A stretch of 64,000 nucleotides of DNA from Bog-473 sp963779735 (GCA_963779735.1 CAVZZJ010000004.1:248001-312000), one strand, 5' to 3'; counted from the stretch's first letter, positions 8,590-18,147 are shown. Notes: generated from the letters alone by a model not told the origin. Translations and numbers: made by a program.

Positions 8590-8768
8590 CGTGGCGTCGG
8601 GCATCCGAGCGATCCATCGGAGAAGTAAGGGTGCAGGGGAGGGGGATCGGACCTTCACCCGCAGTCTCCCGCGCGGTGTGGTGTCATCGGAGTCGGTGGT
8701 GACGCGGCCCGCCGGTAGGCGACGAGCTCGACGGCCGGAACCCGCTCCGGCCAAGGAGGGAACGCACG

Positions 8769-9611
8769 ATGACTGTCCACTACGAGCAACGCGGTCATGT
8801 CGGACTGATCACCATCGATCGCCCCGAACGGATGGGCGCTCTCAACGGCGAGGGCTACGCCGAGCTGGCCCAGGCATGGAGAACCATTGAGGCGACCGGG
8901 TCGGTGCGGGTGGCCGTCGTCACCGGTGTCGGAGACTCCTACTGCGCCGGCTCGGATCTCAAGGAGCTGATCCCACTGGTGACACAGAACGCCCGAGCCA
9001 AGCGGGGGGAGGACGAGGCGCGCAATGGGACTGGGGCGTCGAGCTCCTCCTCCGGCAACCGCCGGGACGCGCTCATGGGGGACGGGGAGATGGCGGTGCT
9101 GCGGAACGTCGACTTCCCCAAGCCGATCGTGGCCGCCGTGAATGGTCCGTGCGTCGCCAGCGGGATGGAGATGTTGTTGGGAACCGACATCCGCCTCGCC
9201 AGTCCCGACGCGATATTCGGCCTGCCCGAGGTCCGTCGCGGGCTCTTCTCCGGAGGAGGGAGCTCCGTGCGGCTCCCCCGGCAGATCCCATTCGCGCCTG
9301 CGATGGAGATCCTCCTCACGGGGCGCTACTTCTCCGCGGAGGAGGCGTTGCGGATCGGACTGATAAATCGGGTGGTGGAGAAGCCCCTCCTCTTCGACAG
9401 TGCCATGGCCATGGCGGAGATGATCGCCTCGAACTCGCCGGTGGCCGTAACGGCGACGAAGCTCAGCGTCGTCCATGGCCTCAAGGTCGGCGTGCGCGAG
9501 GCCTACGACATCGAGCTCGAGTACGGCAGGGGGGTCTTCGCCACCGACGATGCCATCGAGGGCCCCAGAGCGTTCCTGGAGAATCGCGCCCCGCAGTGGT
9601 CCGATGGGTGA
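8769..9611 (+). CDS. Enoyl-CoA hydratase/isomerase (crotonase) family protein
   Basis: 280 residues with a strong ribosome site (AAGGAGGG). The first oxyanion-hole block reads CAGSDLKE (about 60-66) and the second region reads FGLPEVRRGLFSGGGSS, where the Glu of PEV and the following glycines match crotonase geometry. The family acts on acyl-CoA thioesters as hydratase, isomerase, dehalogenase or hydrolase. It overlaps the next gene by 8 bases and heads an operon with two CaiB-type CoA transferases and a carboxylesterase, so it probably processes the CoA thioester they generate. Confidence 0.88.
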   Translation: MTVHYEQRGHVGLITIDRPERMGALNGEGYAELAQAWRTIEATGSVRVAVVTGVGDSYCAGSDLKELIPLVTQNARAKRGEDEARNGTGASSSSSGNRRDALMGDGEMAVLRNVDFPKPIVAAVNGPCVASGMEMLLGTDIRLASPDAIFGLPEVRRGLFSGGGSSVRLPRQIPFAPAMEILLTGRYFSAEEALRIGLINRVVEKPLLFDSAMAMAEMIASNSPVAVTATKLSVVHGLKVGVREAYDIELEYGRGVFATDDAIEGPRAFLENRAPQWSDG

Positions 9612-10845
9612 GTCACGTGCGCTGAGCCACCTGACGATCTGCGACCTGACCGGCCAGCTCGCCGGGGCGGGCTCGACCCGTTATCTCGCGGCGTTGGGCG
9701 CCCGGGTGATCCGCGTGGAGGACCCCGTCCGGCAGGGTCGATGGGACATCCTCCGCGGGTCAACGCCCCATGCCGATGACCGCCGTGGAATTGAGCTCGG
9801 CGGCGCGTTCAACAATCACAACGTCGAGAAGCTGGGCGTCACCTTGAATCTGCGCCTGGAGTCGGGCCGCGACCTGCTCCGGCGCCTGGTGGCGGCCTCC
9901 GATGTCGTAACCGAGAACTTCGCCGCCGGGGTGATGGCGAAGCTCGGCTTTTCCTACGACGAGCTGCGGGCCATCAGGTCCGACATCGTCTACGTCTCCA
10001 ACTGCGGGTTCGGCCATGTCGGGCCCTACTCGAACTTCAAGACATTCGGCCAAGTGGTCCAAGCCGTGTGCGGGCTGTCGTTCGGCGTAGGCGCGGCGGA
10101 CGCGCCTCCGGCCGGTTGGGGCTTCTCCTACATGGACCACATGGGGGCCAACATCATGGCGGTCGCGATCCTGGCGGCCGTGGCCCACCGCAACCGGACC
10201 GGGGAGGGCCAGTGGGTGGACATGTCCTGCACCGACGCCGGCCTGGGCCTGACCGGACCGGACCTGTTGGACTACACCGTCAACGGCCGACCGCTACGCC
10301 GCGCGGGCATGCCCGACTCCAATCACAGCGACCAGCCGGCGATGGCCCCGCATGGCATCTATCCGACGGACGAGGAGGACCGCTGGGTCGCGATCGCCTG
10401 CCGGGACGACCAGGATTGGGTGACGCTCGGCGAGGTATGTGGGGAGCCGTGGGCCGGCGACGCCCGCTTCGCGACGGTGTCCGGACGGATGGCCGGACAG
10501 TCAGAGCTCGATCGGCTGGTCTCGGAATGGACCTGCCGGCGCAGCGGGGACGAGACCGCCGTGAGGCTACGTGCCGCGGGTGTCCCGTCGTCGTCGGTCG
10601 CCATGTCGGAGGATCGTATTGAGCATGACGCGGACAACTCGGCGTGGGGAATGTTCCCCTGGGTCCACCATGCCGTGATCGGCGACATTCGCGTCGACGG
10701 AGTACCGGCGCACTTCTCCGAGACGGACTGGAGCATCACGCGGGGGGCGCCGCTGCTCGGCGAGCACAACCACGAGGTCTTCTGCGGCCTGCTCGGACTG
10801 AGCGACGAGGAGTTCTCCGCACTGGTCGAGGAGGGTGTGTTTTGA
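9604..10845 (+). CDS. CaiB/BaiF (class III) CoA transferase, catalytic-type subunit
   Basis: 413 residues from the ATG at 9604 inside the end of the crotonase gene. Class III features include ALGARVIRVEDP, NVEKLGVTLNL, VTENFAAGVMAKLG and NRTGEGQWVDMS. An Asp at 178 (YMDHMG) sits where the catalytic aspartate of formyl-CoA transferase-type enzymes is expected. These enzymes move CoA between carboxylic acids through aspartyl-CoA anhydride and thioester intermediates. It overlaps the second CaiB gene by 4 bases, which suggests the two products form a heteromer. Confidence 0.88.
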   Translation: MGESRALSHLTICDLTGQLAGAGSTRYLAALGARVIRVEDPVRQGRWDILRGSTPHADDRRGIELGGAFNNHNVEKLGVTLNLRLESGRDLLRRLVAASDVVTENFAAGVMAKLGFSYDELRAIRSDIVYVSNCGFGHVGPYSNFKTFGQVVQAVCGLSFGVGAADAPPAGWGFSYMDHMGANIMAVAILAAVAHRNRTGEGQWVDMSCTDAGLGLTGPDLLDYTVNGRPLRRAGMPDSNHSDQPAMAPHGIYPTDEEDRWVAIACRDDQDWVTLGEVCGEPWAGDARFATVSGRMAGQSELDRLVSEWTCRRSGDETAVRLRAAGVPSSSVAMSEDRIEHDADNSAWGMFPWVHHAVIGDIRVDGVPAHFSETDWSITRGAPLLGEHNHEVFCGLLGLSDEEFSALVEEGVF

Positions 10846-12077
10846 GCGGTCCGCTGCAAGGGGTACGCGTCGTCGAGCTGGCGAGCTTCTGGGGCGCGTG
10901 GACCGCCAAGACGCTGGCCGACCTGGGGGCTGACGTCGTGGTGGTAGAGCCCCCCGGCGGGCACTTCACCCGTACGCTCGGACCGTTCGTCGACGACGAG
11001 CCCGGGGCCGATCGCAGCCTCTGGTGGTGGTACTACAACACCTCCAAGCGCGGCGTGGTCCTCGACCTCGGATCGCCCGACGGCGCGGAGGCCTTCCGCC
11101 GGCTGGTCGCCGACGCGGACATCGTTGTCGAGGGTGAGAAGCCCGGGAGACTCTCGGCGCTCGGGCTCGACCACACCGAGTTGCGGGCCGGGCGCCCCGA
11201 ACTGATCTGGACATCGGTGACCAGCCACGGCCGAGCCAGTGAGCACTCGGGCGAACCCTGGACCGATCTGACCATGGCCGCCGCTTCGGGCCTGGCCTGG
11301 CTGAGCGGTTACGACGACCACACGCTGCCCCCGATGCGCGGCCGCGGGAACCAGACGCTGCAGATCACCGGCACCCATGCGACGATGGCCACGTTGACGG
11401 CCGTGCTCCACTGCGACGCCACGGGCGTGGGCCAGCACGTGGACGTGAGCGCGTTCGCCGCGTGCAACGTCACGACCGAGACGGGCACCTTCATGTGGCT
11501 GGTGAGACGCGAGACGGTACAGCGTCAGACCGGCCGCTTCGCCTGGCCGACCCCCACCCCGCCGGTGCAGGCCGAGGCCGGGGATGGCCGCTACGTGACG
11601 ACCGGGTTCCCTCCCCTGGAGGCCAAGGACTTCCGGTCGCTGCTCGACTGGCTCGACGAGCTGAACCTGCGCGAGGCCTTCCCTGACGCGCATCTCCTTG
11701 AGCGGGCCGTCGAGCGCGGTGGTATCGATATCGCCAAGGTGGGCGGAGACCCCGAGGTGCTGGCCATCTTTGCCGCCGGCGGGTCGGTCTTGGTGCACAT
11801 CGCAGAGAACGTCGCCGCCTTCGAGTTCTTCGAGGGAGCGCAACGCCGAGACCTCCAGTGTGGGGTCATGTTCTCCCCGGACGAAGCCTACGAGAACCCG
11901 CATTTCGTAGCGCGCGGCTTCCAGGTGGCGGTGACCCACGACGAGCTCCCGCGCGAGGTCCGCTACCCCGGAGCCCCGTTCAAGATGGGTGCGTCGCCCT
12001 GGGCGATCACCCGCCGGCCGCCGCTGGTCGGTGAGCACACAGAGGAGCTGCTCGGACCGAGCCGACAGGAGACGTGA
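10842..12077 (+). CDS. CaiB/BaiF CoA transferase, second paralogous subunit
   Basis: 411 residues. The start is TTG at 10842, overlapping the previous stop (TTGA) behind a GAGGAGGG ribosome site. The family pattern is clear (GVRVVELASFWGAWTAKTL, LADLGADVVVVEPP, DATGVGQHVDVS). In the segment matching YMDHMG of the neighbour, this protein reads TLQITG, so Gln174 seems to occupy the catalytic Asp position. If so, it is a non-catalytic partner, as in two-subunit CoA transferases such as BbsEF; that is inference from motif placement only. It ends one base before the esterase start. Confidence 0.85.
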   Translation: MSGPLQGVRVVELASFWGAWTAKTLADLGADVVVVEPPGGHFTRTLGPFVDDEPGADRSLWWWYYNTSKRGVVLDLGSPDGAEAFRRLVADADIVVEGEKPGRLSALGLDHTELRAGRPELIWTSVTSHGRASEHSGEPWTDLTMAAASGLAWLSGYDDHTLPPMRGRGNQTLQITGTHATMATLTAVLHCDATGVGQHVDVSAFAACNVTTETGTFMWLVRRETVQRQTGRFAWPTPTPPVQAEAGDGRYVTTGFPPLEAKDFRSLLDWLDELNLREAFPDAHLLERAVERGGIDIAKVGGDPEVLAIFAAGGSVLVHIAENVAAFEFFEGAQRRDLQCGVMFSPDEAYENPHFVARGFQVAVTHDELPREVRYPGAPFKMGASPWAITRRPPLVGEHTEELLGPSRQET

Positions 12078-12078
12078 A

Positions 12079-13629
12079 ATGAGCGGCCTTGAGTTGGTGG
12101 TCGACGGCGGAACCATTCGGGGCATCGACGAGGCCGGTGTACGGGTCTTCAAGGGAGTGCCCTACGGGGACGACACGTCGGGCGAGGGGCGCTTCCAGCC
12201 TGCCCGGCCGCCCCGGTCCTGGAGCGGCGTCCGGGACTGCACCGGGTACGGGCCTTCGTGCCCGCAGATGACGGTCGAGCAGATGCTCGGCGTCCCCGTG
12301 CCACCGCAGAGTGACGGCCACATGGGAACGCGCAGCTTCGAGCCCGTCACCGGCGAGGACTGCCTCGTGCTGAACGTCTGGACGCCGACGGCGGGACCGT
12401 CCGCCGGCCTGCCCGTTCTGGTCTGGCTGCACGGGGGTGGTTGGAGCACGGGGTCCGCGTCGTGGCCCCTCTACGACTTCGCCAACCTGGCGCGACACGG
12501 CGACGTGGTTGTGGTTGGCATCAACCACCGCGTCGGCCTACTCGGGTTCCTCGACCTGTCCTTTGTGGGCGAGCGGTTCGCCGACTCGGGCAACGTCGGA
12601 ATGCTCGACGTGGTCGCCGCACTGGAGTGGATCCGCGACAACGTCGCCGGCTTCGGGGGCGATCCGGGCAACGTCACCGTCTTCGGTGAATCCGGTGGCG
12701 GCGCCAAGGTCGCCACCCTGCTGGGCATGCCGGCCGGCCGCGGGCTCTTCCACCGGGCCGTCGCCATCAGCGGCTCCATGCTGGCCGCCCAGCAGCCCGA
12801 CCACGCGGCAGGCAATGCCCAGGCGGTGCTGGAGCTCATCGGTGTGGGCCACGATGAGGAGAAGCTGCGGGCCATAGACGTCGCGCGACTGATCGACGCC
12901 GAGATCGCGCTGCCCGGGCGCGAGGGGAGCGCGCTGGTGCGCCGGCGAGGCTTCAGCCCGGTTCTCGGCCGGTCTCTTCCGGAGCACCCGGCGGAGGCCA
13001 TCCGTGGCGGTCTCAGCAGCGACGTCACCCTGCTCACCGGGTGCAACCGCGACGAGGCGTTGGGTTTCCTCCTTCACGACACCGAGCTATGGACCTTGAG
13101 CGCCGACGCCGTGCTGGAGCGGCTTCGGCCGATGCTGGGCGACAACGCCGAGCGTGTGCTGGCGGCGTACCGGGCGGCGCAGCCCGGGGACAGCCCCACA
13201 TCGACGTTCATCGCCGCCAGCACCGACGCCATGTTCCGGGTCCCCCAGATCCGACTGGCCGAGGCCAAGGTGGAGGGGGGTGGCAAGCCCACCTACATGC
13301 ACCTGTTCACCTGGGGGCCCACCGATCCCACGGGCCGCATCCGCTCCCCCCACGGCATCGACATGCCGTACTTCTTCGACAACGTCGACAAGGCCCCCAT
13401 GTCCCAGGGACCCCACGCCGAGCCGCTGGCTTCCATGATGAGCGGCATACTCAGCTCCTTTGCCCACACGGGAGCGCCCGGCCACGACGGGCTCCCCACC
13501 TGGCCGCCGTACACGCTCGGGACACGGGCGACCATGCTCTTGGGCCTCGAACCGATGGTCGAGCACGACCCCGGTGGCAGGGAGCGGGCCAGCTGGAGCG
13601 ACATACGGCTTCCGGGCCTGCGCGGCTGA
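12079..13629 (+). CDS. Type-B carboxylesterase
   Basis: 516 residues. The nucleophile elbow GESGGG (Ser205) lies in NVTVFGESGGGAKVATLLG, the oxyanion-hole segment reads VWLHGGGW, and EDCLVLNVWTP is the classic type-B signature. No signal peptide is visible, so it is probably cytoplasmic. It directly follows the CaiB pair, so it likely hydrolyses an ester substrate or intermediate whose acid is then activated as a CoA thioester. It is the last gene of the operon and is convergent with thiE. Confidence 0.88.
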   Translation: MSGLELVVDGGTIRGIDEAGVRVFKGVPYGDDTSGEGRFQPARPPRSWSGVRDCTGYGPSCPQMTVEQMLGVPVPPQSDGHMGTRSFEPVTGEDCLVLNVWTPTAGPSAGLPVLVWLHGGGWSTGSASWPLYDFANLARHGDVVVVGINHRVGLLGFLDLSFVGERFADSGNVGMLDVVAALEWIRDNVAGFGGDPGNVTVFGESGGGAKVATLLGMPAGRGLFHRAVAISGSMLAAQQPDHAAGNAQAVLELIGVGHDEEKLRAIDVARLIDAEIALPGREGSALVRRRGFSPVLGRSLPEHPAEAIRGGLSSDVTLLTGCNRDEALGFLLHDTELWTLSADAVLERLRPMLGDNAERVLAAYRAAQPGDSPTSTFIAASTDAMFRVPQIRLAEAKVEGGGKPTYMHLFTWGPTDPTGRIRSPHGIDMPYFFDNVDKAPMSQGPHAEPLASMMSGILSSFAHTGAPGHDGLPTWPPYTLGTRATMLLGLEPMVEHDPGGRERASWSDIRLPGLRG

Positions 13630-13657
13630 CCGCGCGTCGTGCTGCGGGGACCAGGGC

Positions 13658-14302
13658 CTACGCGGACACGGCCTCGTCAATGGCATCACGCAGTGAGCGG
13701 GCGGCCCGTCGGGGATCCCCGGCCTCGGTCAGGTAGCGCACGACGACGAAGTGGCGGGCGCCGGCGCGAGCCAGGCCGCGCACCTTCTCGGGGGTGACCC
13801 CGCCGGTCACGAAGACCGGGAGGGGGGACCGTTCGGTGGCCAGCCGCAGGTAGTCCAGGCCCGTACCGGGACGGCCCGGCTTTGTCGGCGTGGGTTCGAC
13901 GGGTCCGGCCGAGAGGTAGGTGAGGACGGCCCCCGACGGACCGGTGGCACCGGCCAGATCGACAGGGCCATGGGTCGAGAGGCCGATGACGGCGTCCGGA
14001 CCGAGGATACGGCGGGCGAGTGCGGCCGGGGCGTCGTCCTGCCCCACGTGGACGCCGTCGGCACCGACCTCCAGGGCCAGGTCGGGTCGATCGTTGAGGA
14101 TGAAGGGCACCCCATGGTCGGCACACACCGAGCGGGCGAGCCGAGCCCGCTCGATGAGCTGCCTGGCCTCCATGTGTTTGTCGCGCAACTGCACGACATC
14201 CACCCCGCCGGCGATGCACGACGCCAGGAAGTGGGCCAGATCGGGGCGGTCAGCGGTGCACAGGTACAGACGTCGATCCGCGACGGCGCGGGGCGAGGTC
14301 AC
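13658..14302 (-). CDS. thiE: Thiamine-phosphate synthase
   Basis: 214 residues from a GTG start overlapping the upstream glycosylase stop by 4 bases. Characteristic segments: VDVVQLRDKHMEARQ (pyrophosphate site), FILNDRPDLALEVGADGVHVGQDD (the ThiE hallmark) and the C-terminal FVTGGVTPEKV phosphate-binding loop. The enzyme joins HMP-pyrophosphate with thiazole phosphate to give thiamine phosphate in the cytoplasm. No other thiamine genes and no TPP riboswitch are seen here, so it is expressed from the glycosylase transcript or an internal promoter. Confidence 0.9.
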   Translation of the reverse strand: MTSPRAVADRRLYLCTADRPDLAHFLASCIAGGVDVVQLRDKHMEARQLIERARLARSVCADHGVPFILNDRPDLALEVGADGVHVGQDDAPAALARRILGPDAVIGLSTHGPVDLAGATGPSGAVLTYLSAGPVEPTPTKPGRPGTGLDYLRLATERSPLPVFVTGGVTPEKVRGLARAGARHFVVVRYLTEAGDPRRAARSLRDAIDEAVSA

Positions 14303-14880
14303 GCTTTGGTGCGCGCCTTGGCCTTCATCGCCTGCTTGTGCGCCCGCACCTTGTCCAGGCTCTCGGCGTCGGTGATGTCGGCCACGGACAGGTACGAGCC
14401 CGCCTCGCCGAAGGGTGCGGTGGCGGTGCGCCACCCCTCGGGCCGGACCCCGAGTTGCTTGCCCAGCAGGGCGGCGAAGATGCGTGCCTTCTGCTCGCCG
14501 AAGCCGGGGAGAGCCGTCAGTCGGTCTACGAGCGCATCGCCGTCGGGCAGCTTGCTCCACAGCGCGCCCGCCTTCCCCCCGTACTCGTCGACCACGATGC
14601 GGCAGACGGCCTGCACCCGACCGGCCATGGACCCGGGGAAGCGGTGAAGCGCCGGCCGCTCCTTGAAGAGGGCGCTGAACTGCTCGGGATCCATGGACGC
14701 GATCTCCGCGGCATTGAGCGAGCCACCCATCCGCCGAGCGAGCTCCGCCGGGGCCCAAAACGCTCGCTCCATCGGTATCTGTTGGTCGAGAACCATGCCG
14801 ATGAGGAGGGCCAGGGGGTCCTTGCTGAGCAGAGCGTCGGCCTCCTCGTCACCGGTCAGGTGGATATCCGCTTTCGCCAT
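14299..14880 (-). CDS. HhH-GPD-type base-excision DNA repair protein
   Basis: 193 residues from the ATG at 14880. The N-terminal segment LLIGMVLDQQIPMERAFW matches the alpha-helical opening of HhH-GPD glycosylases, and LTALPGFGEQKARIFAALLG is the helix-hairpin-helix. No C-terminal Cys4 iron-sulfur loop is present, which excludes the Nth/MutY type. Short actinobacterial members of about 190 residues are annotated as HhH-GPD repair proteins with unproven activity. It is the first gene of a two-gene minus-strand unit with thiE and is divergent from the Rrf2 regulator 61 bases away. Confidence 0.8.
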   Translation of the reverse strand: MAKADIHLTGDEEADALLSKDPLALLIGMVLDQQIPMERAFWAPAELARRMGGSLNAAEIASMDPEQFSALFKERPALHRFPGSMAGRVQAVCRIVVDEYGGKAGALWSKLPDGDALVDRLTALPGFGEQKARIFAALLGKQLGVRPEGWRTATAPFGEAGSYLSVADITDAESLDKVRAHKQAMKAKARTKA

Positions 14881-14940
14881 GAAGGAATCTTGGCATGTCG
14901 TGAACGTGCCCACTACCGGCCGGAGGGGCAGAATCACACC

Positions 14941-15393
14941 ATGCACATTCCGGCCAAGGTCGACTACGGCATTCGAGCGCTACTGGCCCTGGCGGCCGCG
15001 GGCGCGCCCCAGACGGCGGAGTACCTGGCCGCTGAGCAGGGCCTTCCGCCCCGATTCCTCGGTGCGATCCTGGCCGATCTGCGCAGAGCCGGCGTCGTGG
15101 CCAGCCAGCGGGGCGCCGAGGGCGGCTATCGCCTGGCTCGCGGTGCCGACGAGATCACTATCGCCGACGTCATCCGGGCCTTGGACGGACCACTGGCCGA
15201 GGTCCGCGGTTACCGGCCGGAGATGACCACCTATGGCGGTGCGGCCGAGAACCTCCAACAGGTGTGGGTGGCCGTGCGGGCCAGCCTCCGATCCGTTCTC
15301 GAGAAGGTCACCCTGGCCGACGTCATTGCCGGCAGCCTTCCGGCCCACGTGAAGAAGATGACGGCCGACCCCGACGCCTGGGTCGCGCACTGA
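14941..15393 (+). CDS. Rrf2-family transcriptional regulator
   Basis: 150 residues. The winged helix begins KVDYGIRALLALAA and continues with recognition-helix and wing segments (LPPRFLGAILADLRRAGVV, GAEGGYRLARG), all typical of Rrf2. The three-cysteine [2Fe-2S] motif of IscR/NsrR is absent; the protein has no cysteine, so it is not an iron-sulfur sensor of the usual kind. Some members, such as CymR, act without a cluster through a partner protein. Targets are unknown. Confidence 0.85.
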   Translation: MHIPAKVDYGIRALLALAAAGAPQTAEYLAAEQGLPPRFLGAILADLRRAGVVASQRGAEGGYRLARGADEITIADVIRALDGPLAEVRGYRPEMTTYGGAAENLQQVWVAVRASLRSVLEKVTLADVIAGSLPAHVKKMTADPDAWVAH

Positions 15394-15402
15394 AGCCTCA
15401 CC

Positions 15403-15441
15403 TCCTGCGGGTGGTTCCTGCGGGTGGTTCCTGCGGGCGGT
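15403..15441. repeat. Three tandem 13-bp repeats downstream of the aceE stop
   Basis: TCCTGCGGGTGGT occurs at 15403-15415 and 15416-15428, and a third copy with one change (TCCTGCGGGCGGT) occurs at 15429-15441, directly against the aceE stop codon. It lies between the convergent Rrf2 and aceE genes. It has no dyad symmetry, so it is not an obvious terminator. Confidence 0.8.
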
Positions 15442-18147
15442 TCAGACGACGAAGGGGGCGATCCGTGAGGCGTCGATGCCCAGCTCGCCAATGGCGCTCT
15501 GGACCACCGAGGACTCCAGGCGACCCGCCCGGGCGAGCTCGTTCAGGACCGAGAGCGCGAGGTGTGCGGCGTCGACCTCGAAGTGCTCCCTCAGAGCCTG
15601 GCGGGCATCTGAGCGACCGAAGCCGTCCGTTCCCAACGAGGTGTAGGGGCGGGCGATGAAACGGGCGACCTGATCGGGTACGGCGCGCATGTAGTCGGTG
15701 ATGGCCACCACGGGATGGGGACCGGAGCCCAGCACATCGGTGATCAGGGCGCGGCGGGGTACGTCAGTGGGGTGGAGGCGGTTCCAGCGCTCGGCCTCCA
15801 GGGCATCGATGCGAAGGTTGCTCCACGAGGTCACCGCCCACGTGTCGGCCGACACTCCCCAACGCGTGGCCAGCAGCTCCTGGGCTCCCTCGGCCACGCT
15901 CCACATCGGCCCGGAGAAGCACAGCGAGGCCCGCAGCTCGTTCCCCGTGTCCGGACCGGCGGAGAATCGGTAGATGCCGTCGACGATGCCCCGGCGGATC
16001 TCCTCGCCCTGCGCTCCTTCGGGAAGGGCCGGCATGGGGTAGGTCTCGTTGTAGAGCGTGAGATACCAGAAGCGGTCCTCGGGATGCCGACCGAGGATGC
16101 GGGTGATGGCGTCCTGCATGATCACCGCCACCTCGTAGGCGAACGAGGCGTCGTAAATCACGGCCGCCGGGTTTGACGAGGCCAGGAGGGGCGAGTGCCC
16201 GTCGTCGTGTTGCAGCCCCTCGCCCTGCAGCGTGGTGCGCCCGGCCGTGCAACCGGCCAGGATGCCCCGTCCCCGGATGTCGCCCAGGGCCCACGCCAGA
16301 TCCCCCACCCGCTGGAACCCGAACATCGAGTAGAAGAGGAACACCGGGAGCATCGGATGCCCCCAGGTGGCATAGGCGGTGGCCAGCGCGGTGAACGACG
16401 CCAGCGCGCCGGCTTCGGTGATCCCCTCTTGGAGGAGCTGTCCCGACGTGCTCTCCGCGTAGTGAAGGGGGAGGTCCGCGTCGACCGGCACGTAGTGCTG
16501 ACCCTCGGGGGCGAAGATCTTGGTCTCGGCGATGATCGACTCGAGGCCGAAGGTCCGGGCCTCGTCGGAGACGATCGGCGCGACCAAGGAGCCGATCGTC
16601 GGGTCCCGCACCAGGTTGCGGAGTAGTCGGGCGAAGGCCATGGTGGTCGAGACCGACTGCCTGCCCGACCCCGAGGCGAACTCCTCGAAGACCTTGTCGT
16701 CGGGGAGAGCGGCCCGGACGGGGCGAACCACGCGGCTGGGGACCGGACCGGCCAGCACCCGCCCGCGCGCCCGGAGGTACTCCATCGCATCGGATCCCTC
16801 GGGTGGACGGATGTACGGTGGGTCACCCTCGAGCGCGGAGTCCGGGATGTCGTCGGTCAGGTAGAGCCGGTCGCGCAGCGCCATGAGCTGGGCGCGGGTC
16901 ATCTTCTTGATCTGGTGGGTGGCGTTGCGTGCCTCAATCTCGGGTCCGAGCGTCCAACCCTTAATGGTCTTGGCCAGGATCACGGTGGGTGCGCCGCGCT
17001 GCTCGGTGGCCAGCTTGTAGGCCGCGTAGAGCTTGCGGTAGTCGTGACCCCCCCGCGGCAGCGAGACGAGATCGTCGTCGCTCAGGTCGTCGACCAGCTT
17101 GCGCAGCCGCGGATCGGGTCCGAAGAAGTGCTCACGGATGTAGGCGCCGGACTCCACGGCCAGCTTCTGGTACTCGCCGTCGACCGTGGTGTTCATGCGG
17201 TCCAACAGGACGCCGTCGACGTCCCGAGCCAGGAGGGCATCCCAGCGCGAGCCCCAGATGACCTTTATTACGTTCCATCCGGCGCCGCGGTACAGGGCCT
17301 CGAGCTCTTGAATGATCTTGCCGTTGCCCCGCACCGGTCCGTCAAGCCGTTGCAGGTTGCAGTTGACGACGAAGATGAGGTTGTCGAGGTGCTCCCGGCC
17401 GGCGACCCCCAGGGCGCCGATCGACTCGGGCTCGTCCATCTCGCCGTCGCCGACGAAGCACCACACTCGGCTCGCGCTGGTGTCGACGAGGTGACGGAGG
17501 TTCAGGTAGCGATTGATGTGGGCCTGATAGATGGCCATGATGGGCCCCAACCCCATGGACACGGTGGGGTACTCCCAGAAGTCGGGCATGGACCGCGGGT
17601 GGGGATAGCTGGGAAGTCCGTCGCCACCGACCTCGTGGCGGAAGTTGTCGAGCTGTTGCTCGGTCAGGCGCCCCTCCAGGAAGGCGCGGGCGTAAATGCC
17701 TGGCGAGGCATGTCCTTGAATGAAGACCTGGTCGCCGCAGCCTCCGTCGCTCTTGCCGCGGAAGAAGTGGTTGAAGCCGACCTCGTAGAGCGCGGCGGAG
17801 CTCGCGTAGGTGGAGAGGTGCCCGCCGATGCCCTCCGTGCGGGTGTTCGCCCGGACCACCATGGCGGCGGCGTTCCACCGGCAGTAGGCCCGTATCCGGC
17901 GCTCCTGGTACTCGTCGCCGGGGAACCACGGTTCGGCGTCAGCCGGAATGGTGTTGACATAGGGGGTGGAGACGGCGGCCGGGAAGTCCACCTGTTTGGT
18001 CCGCGCCCGCTCCAACAGCTTCATCAACAGGTAGCGCGCCCTGGCCCGGCCGCGGACGTCGACGATGGCGTCGAACGAGTCAAGCCACTCCTGCGTCTCG
18101 CCCGGGTCGGTATCGGGTACCTGGTGGCTTATCCCGTCGAACAACAT
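15442..18147 (-). CDS. aceE: Pyruvate dehydrogenase E1 component, homodimeric type
   Basis: 901 residues, close to E. coli AceE (887) and corynebacterial AceE (about 920). The N terminus has the AceE order ETQEWLDSFDAIV and RARYLLMKLLERA. The thiamine-diphosphate motif is seen as FVGDGEMDEPESIG with VVNCNLQRLDGPVRGN downstream. The enzyme decarboxylates pyruvate and reductively acetylates the lipoyl group of E2. The E3 (lpdA), E2 and lipoylation gene lie just beyond rnhA on the opposite strand, so the complex and its cofactor maturation are grouped here. Homodimeric AceE rather than E1 alpha/beta is the usual actinobacterial form. Confidence 0.97.
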   Translation of the reverse strand: MLFDGISHQVPDTDPGETQEWLDSFDAIVDVRGRARARYLLMKLLERARTKQVDFPAAVSTPYVNTIPADAEPWFPGDEYQERRIRAYCRWNAAAMVVRANTRTEGIGGHLSTYASSAALYEVGFNHFFRGKSDGGCGDQVFIQGHASPGIYARAFLEGRLTEQQLDNFRHEVGGDGLPSYPHPRSMPDFWEYPTVSMGLGPIMAIYQAHINRYLNLRHLVDTSASRVWCFVGDGEMDEPESIGALGVAGREHLDNLIFVVNCNLQRLDGPVRGNGKIIQELEALYRGAGWNVIKVIWGSRWDALLARDVDGVLLDRMNTTVDGEYQKLAVESGAYIREHFFGPDPRLRKLVDDLSDDDLVSLPRGGHDYRKLYAAYKLATEQRGAPTVILAKTIKGWTLGPEIEARNATHQIKKMTRAQLMALRDRLYLTDDIPDSALEGDPPYIRPPEGSDAMEYLRARGRVLAGPVPSRVVRPVRAALPDDKVFEEFASGSGRQSVSTTMAFARLLRNLVRDPTIGSLVAPIVSDEARTFGLESIIAETKIFAPEGQHYVPVDADLPLHYAESTSGQLLQEGITEAGALASFTALATAYATWGHPMLPVFLFYSMFGFQRVGDLAWALGDIRGRGILAGCTAGRTTLQGEGLQHDDGHSPLLASSNPAAVIYDASFAYEVAVIMQDAITRILGRHPEDRFWYLTLYNETYPMPALPEGAQGEEIRRGIVDGIYRFSAGPDTGNELRASLCFSGPMWSVAEGAQELLATRWGVSADTWAVTSWSNLRIDALEAERWNRLHPTDVPRRALITDVLGSGPHPVVAITDYMRAVPDQVARFIARPYTSLGTDGFGRSDARQALREHFEVDAAHLALSVLNELARAGRLESSVVQSAIGELGIDASRIAPFVV

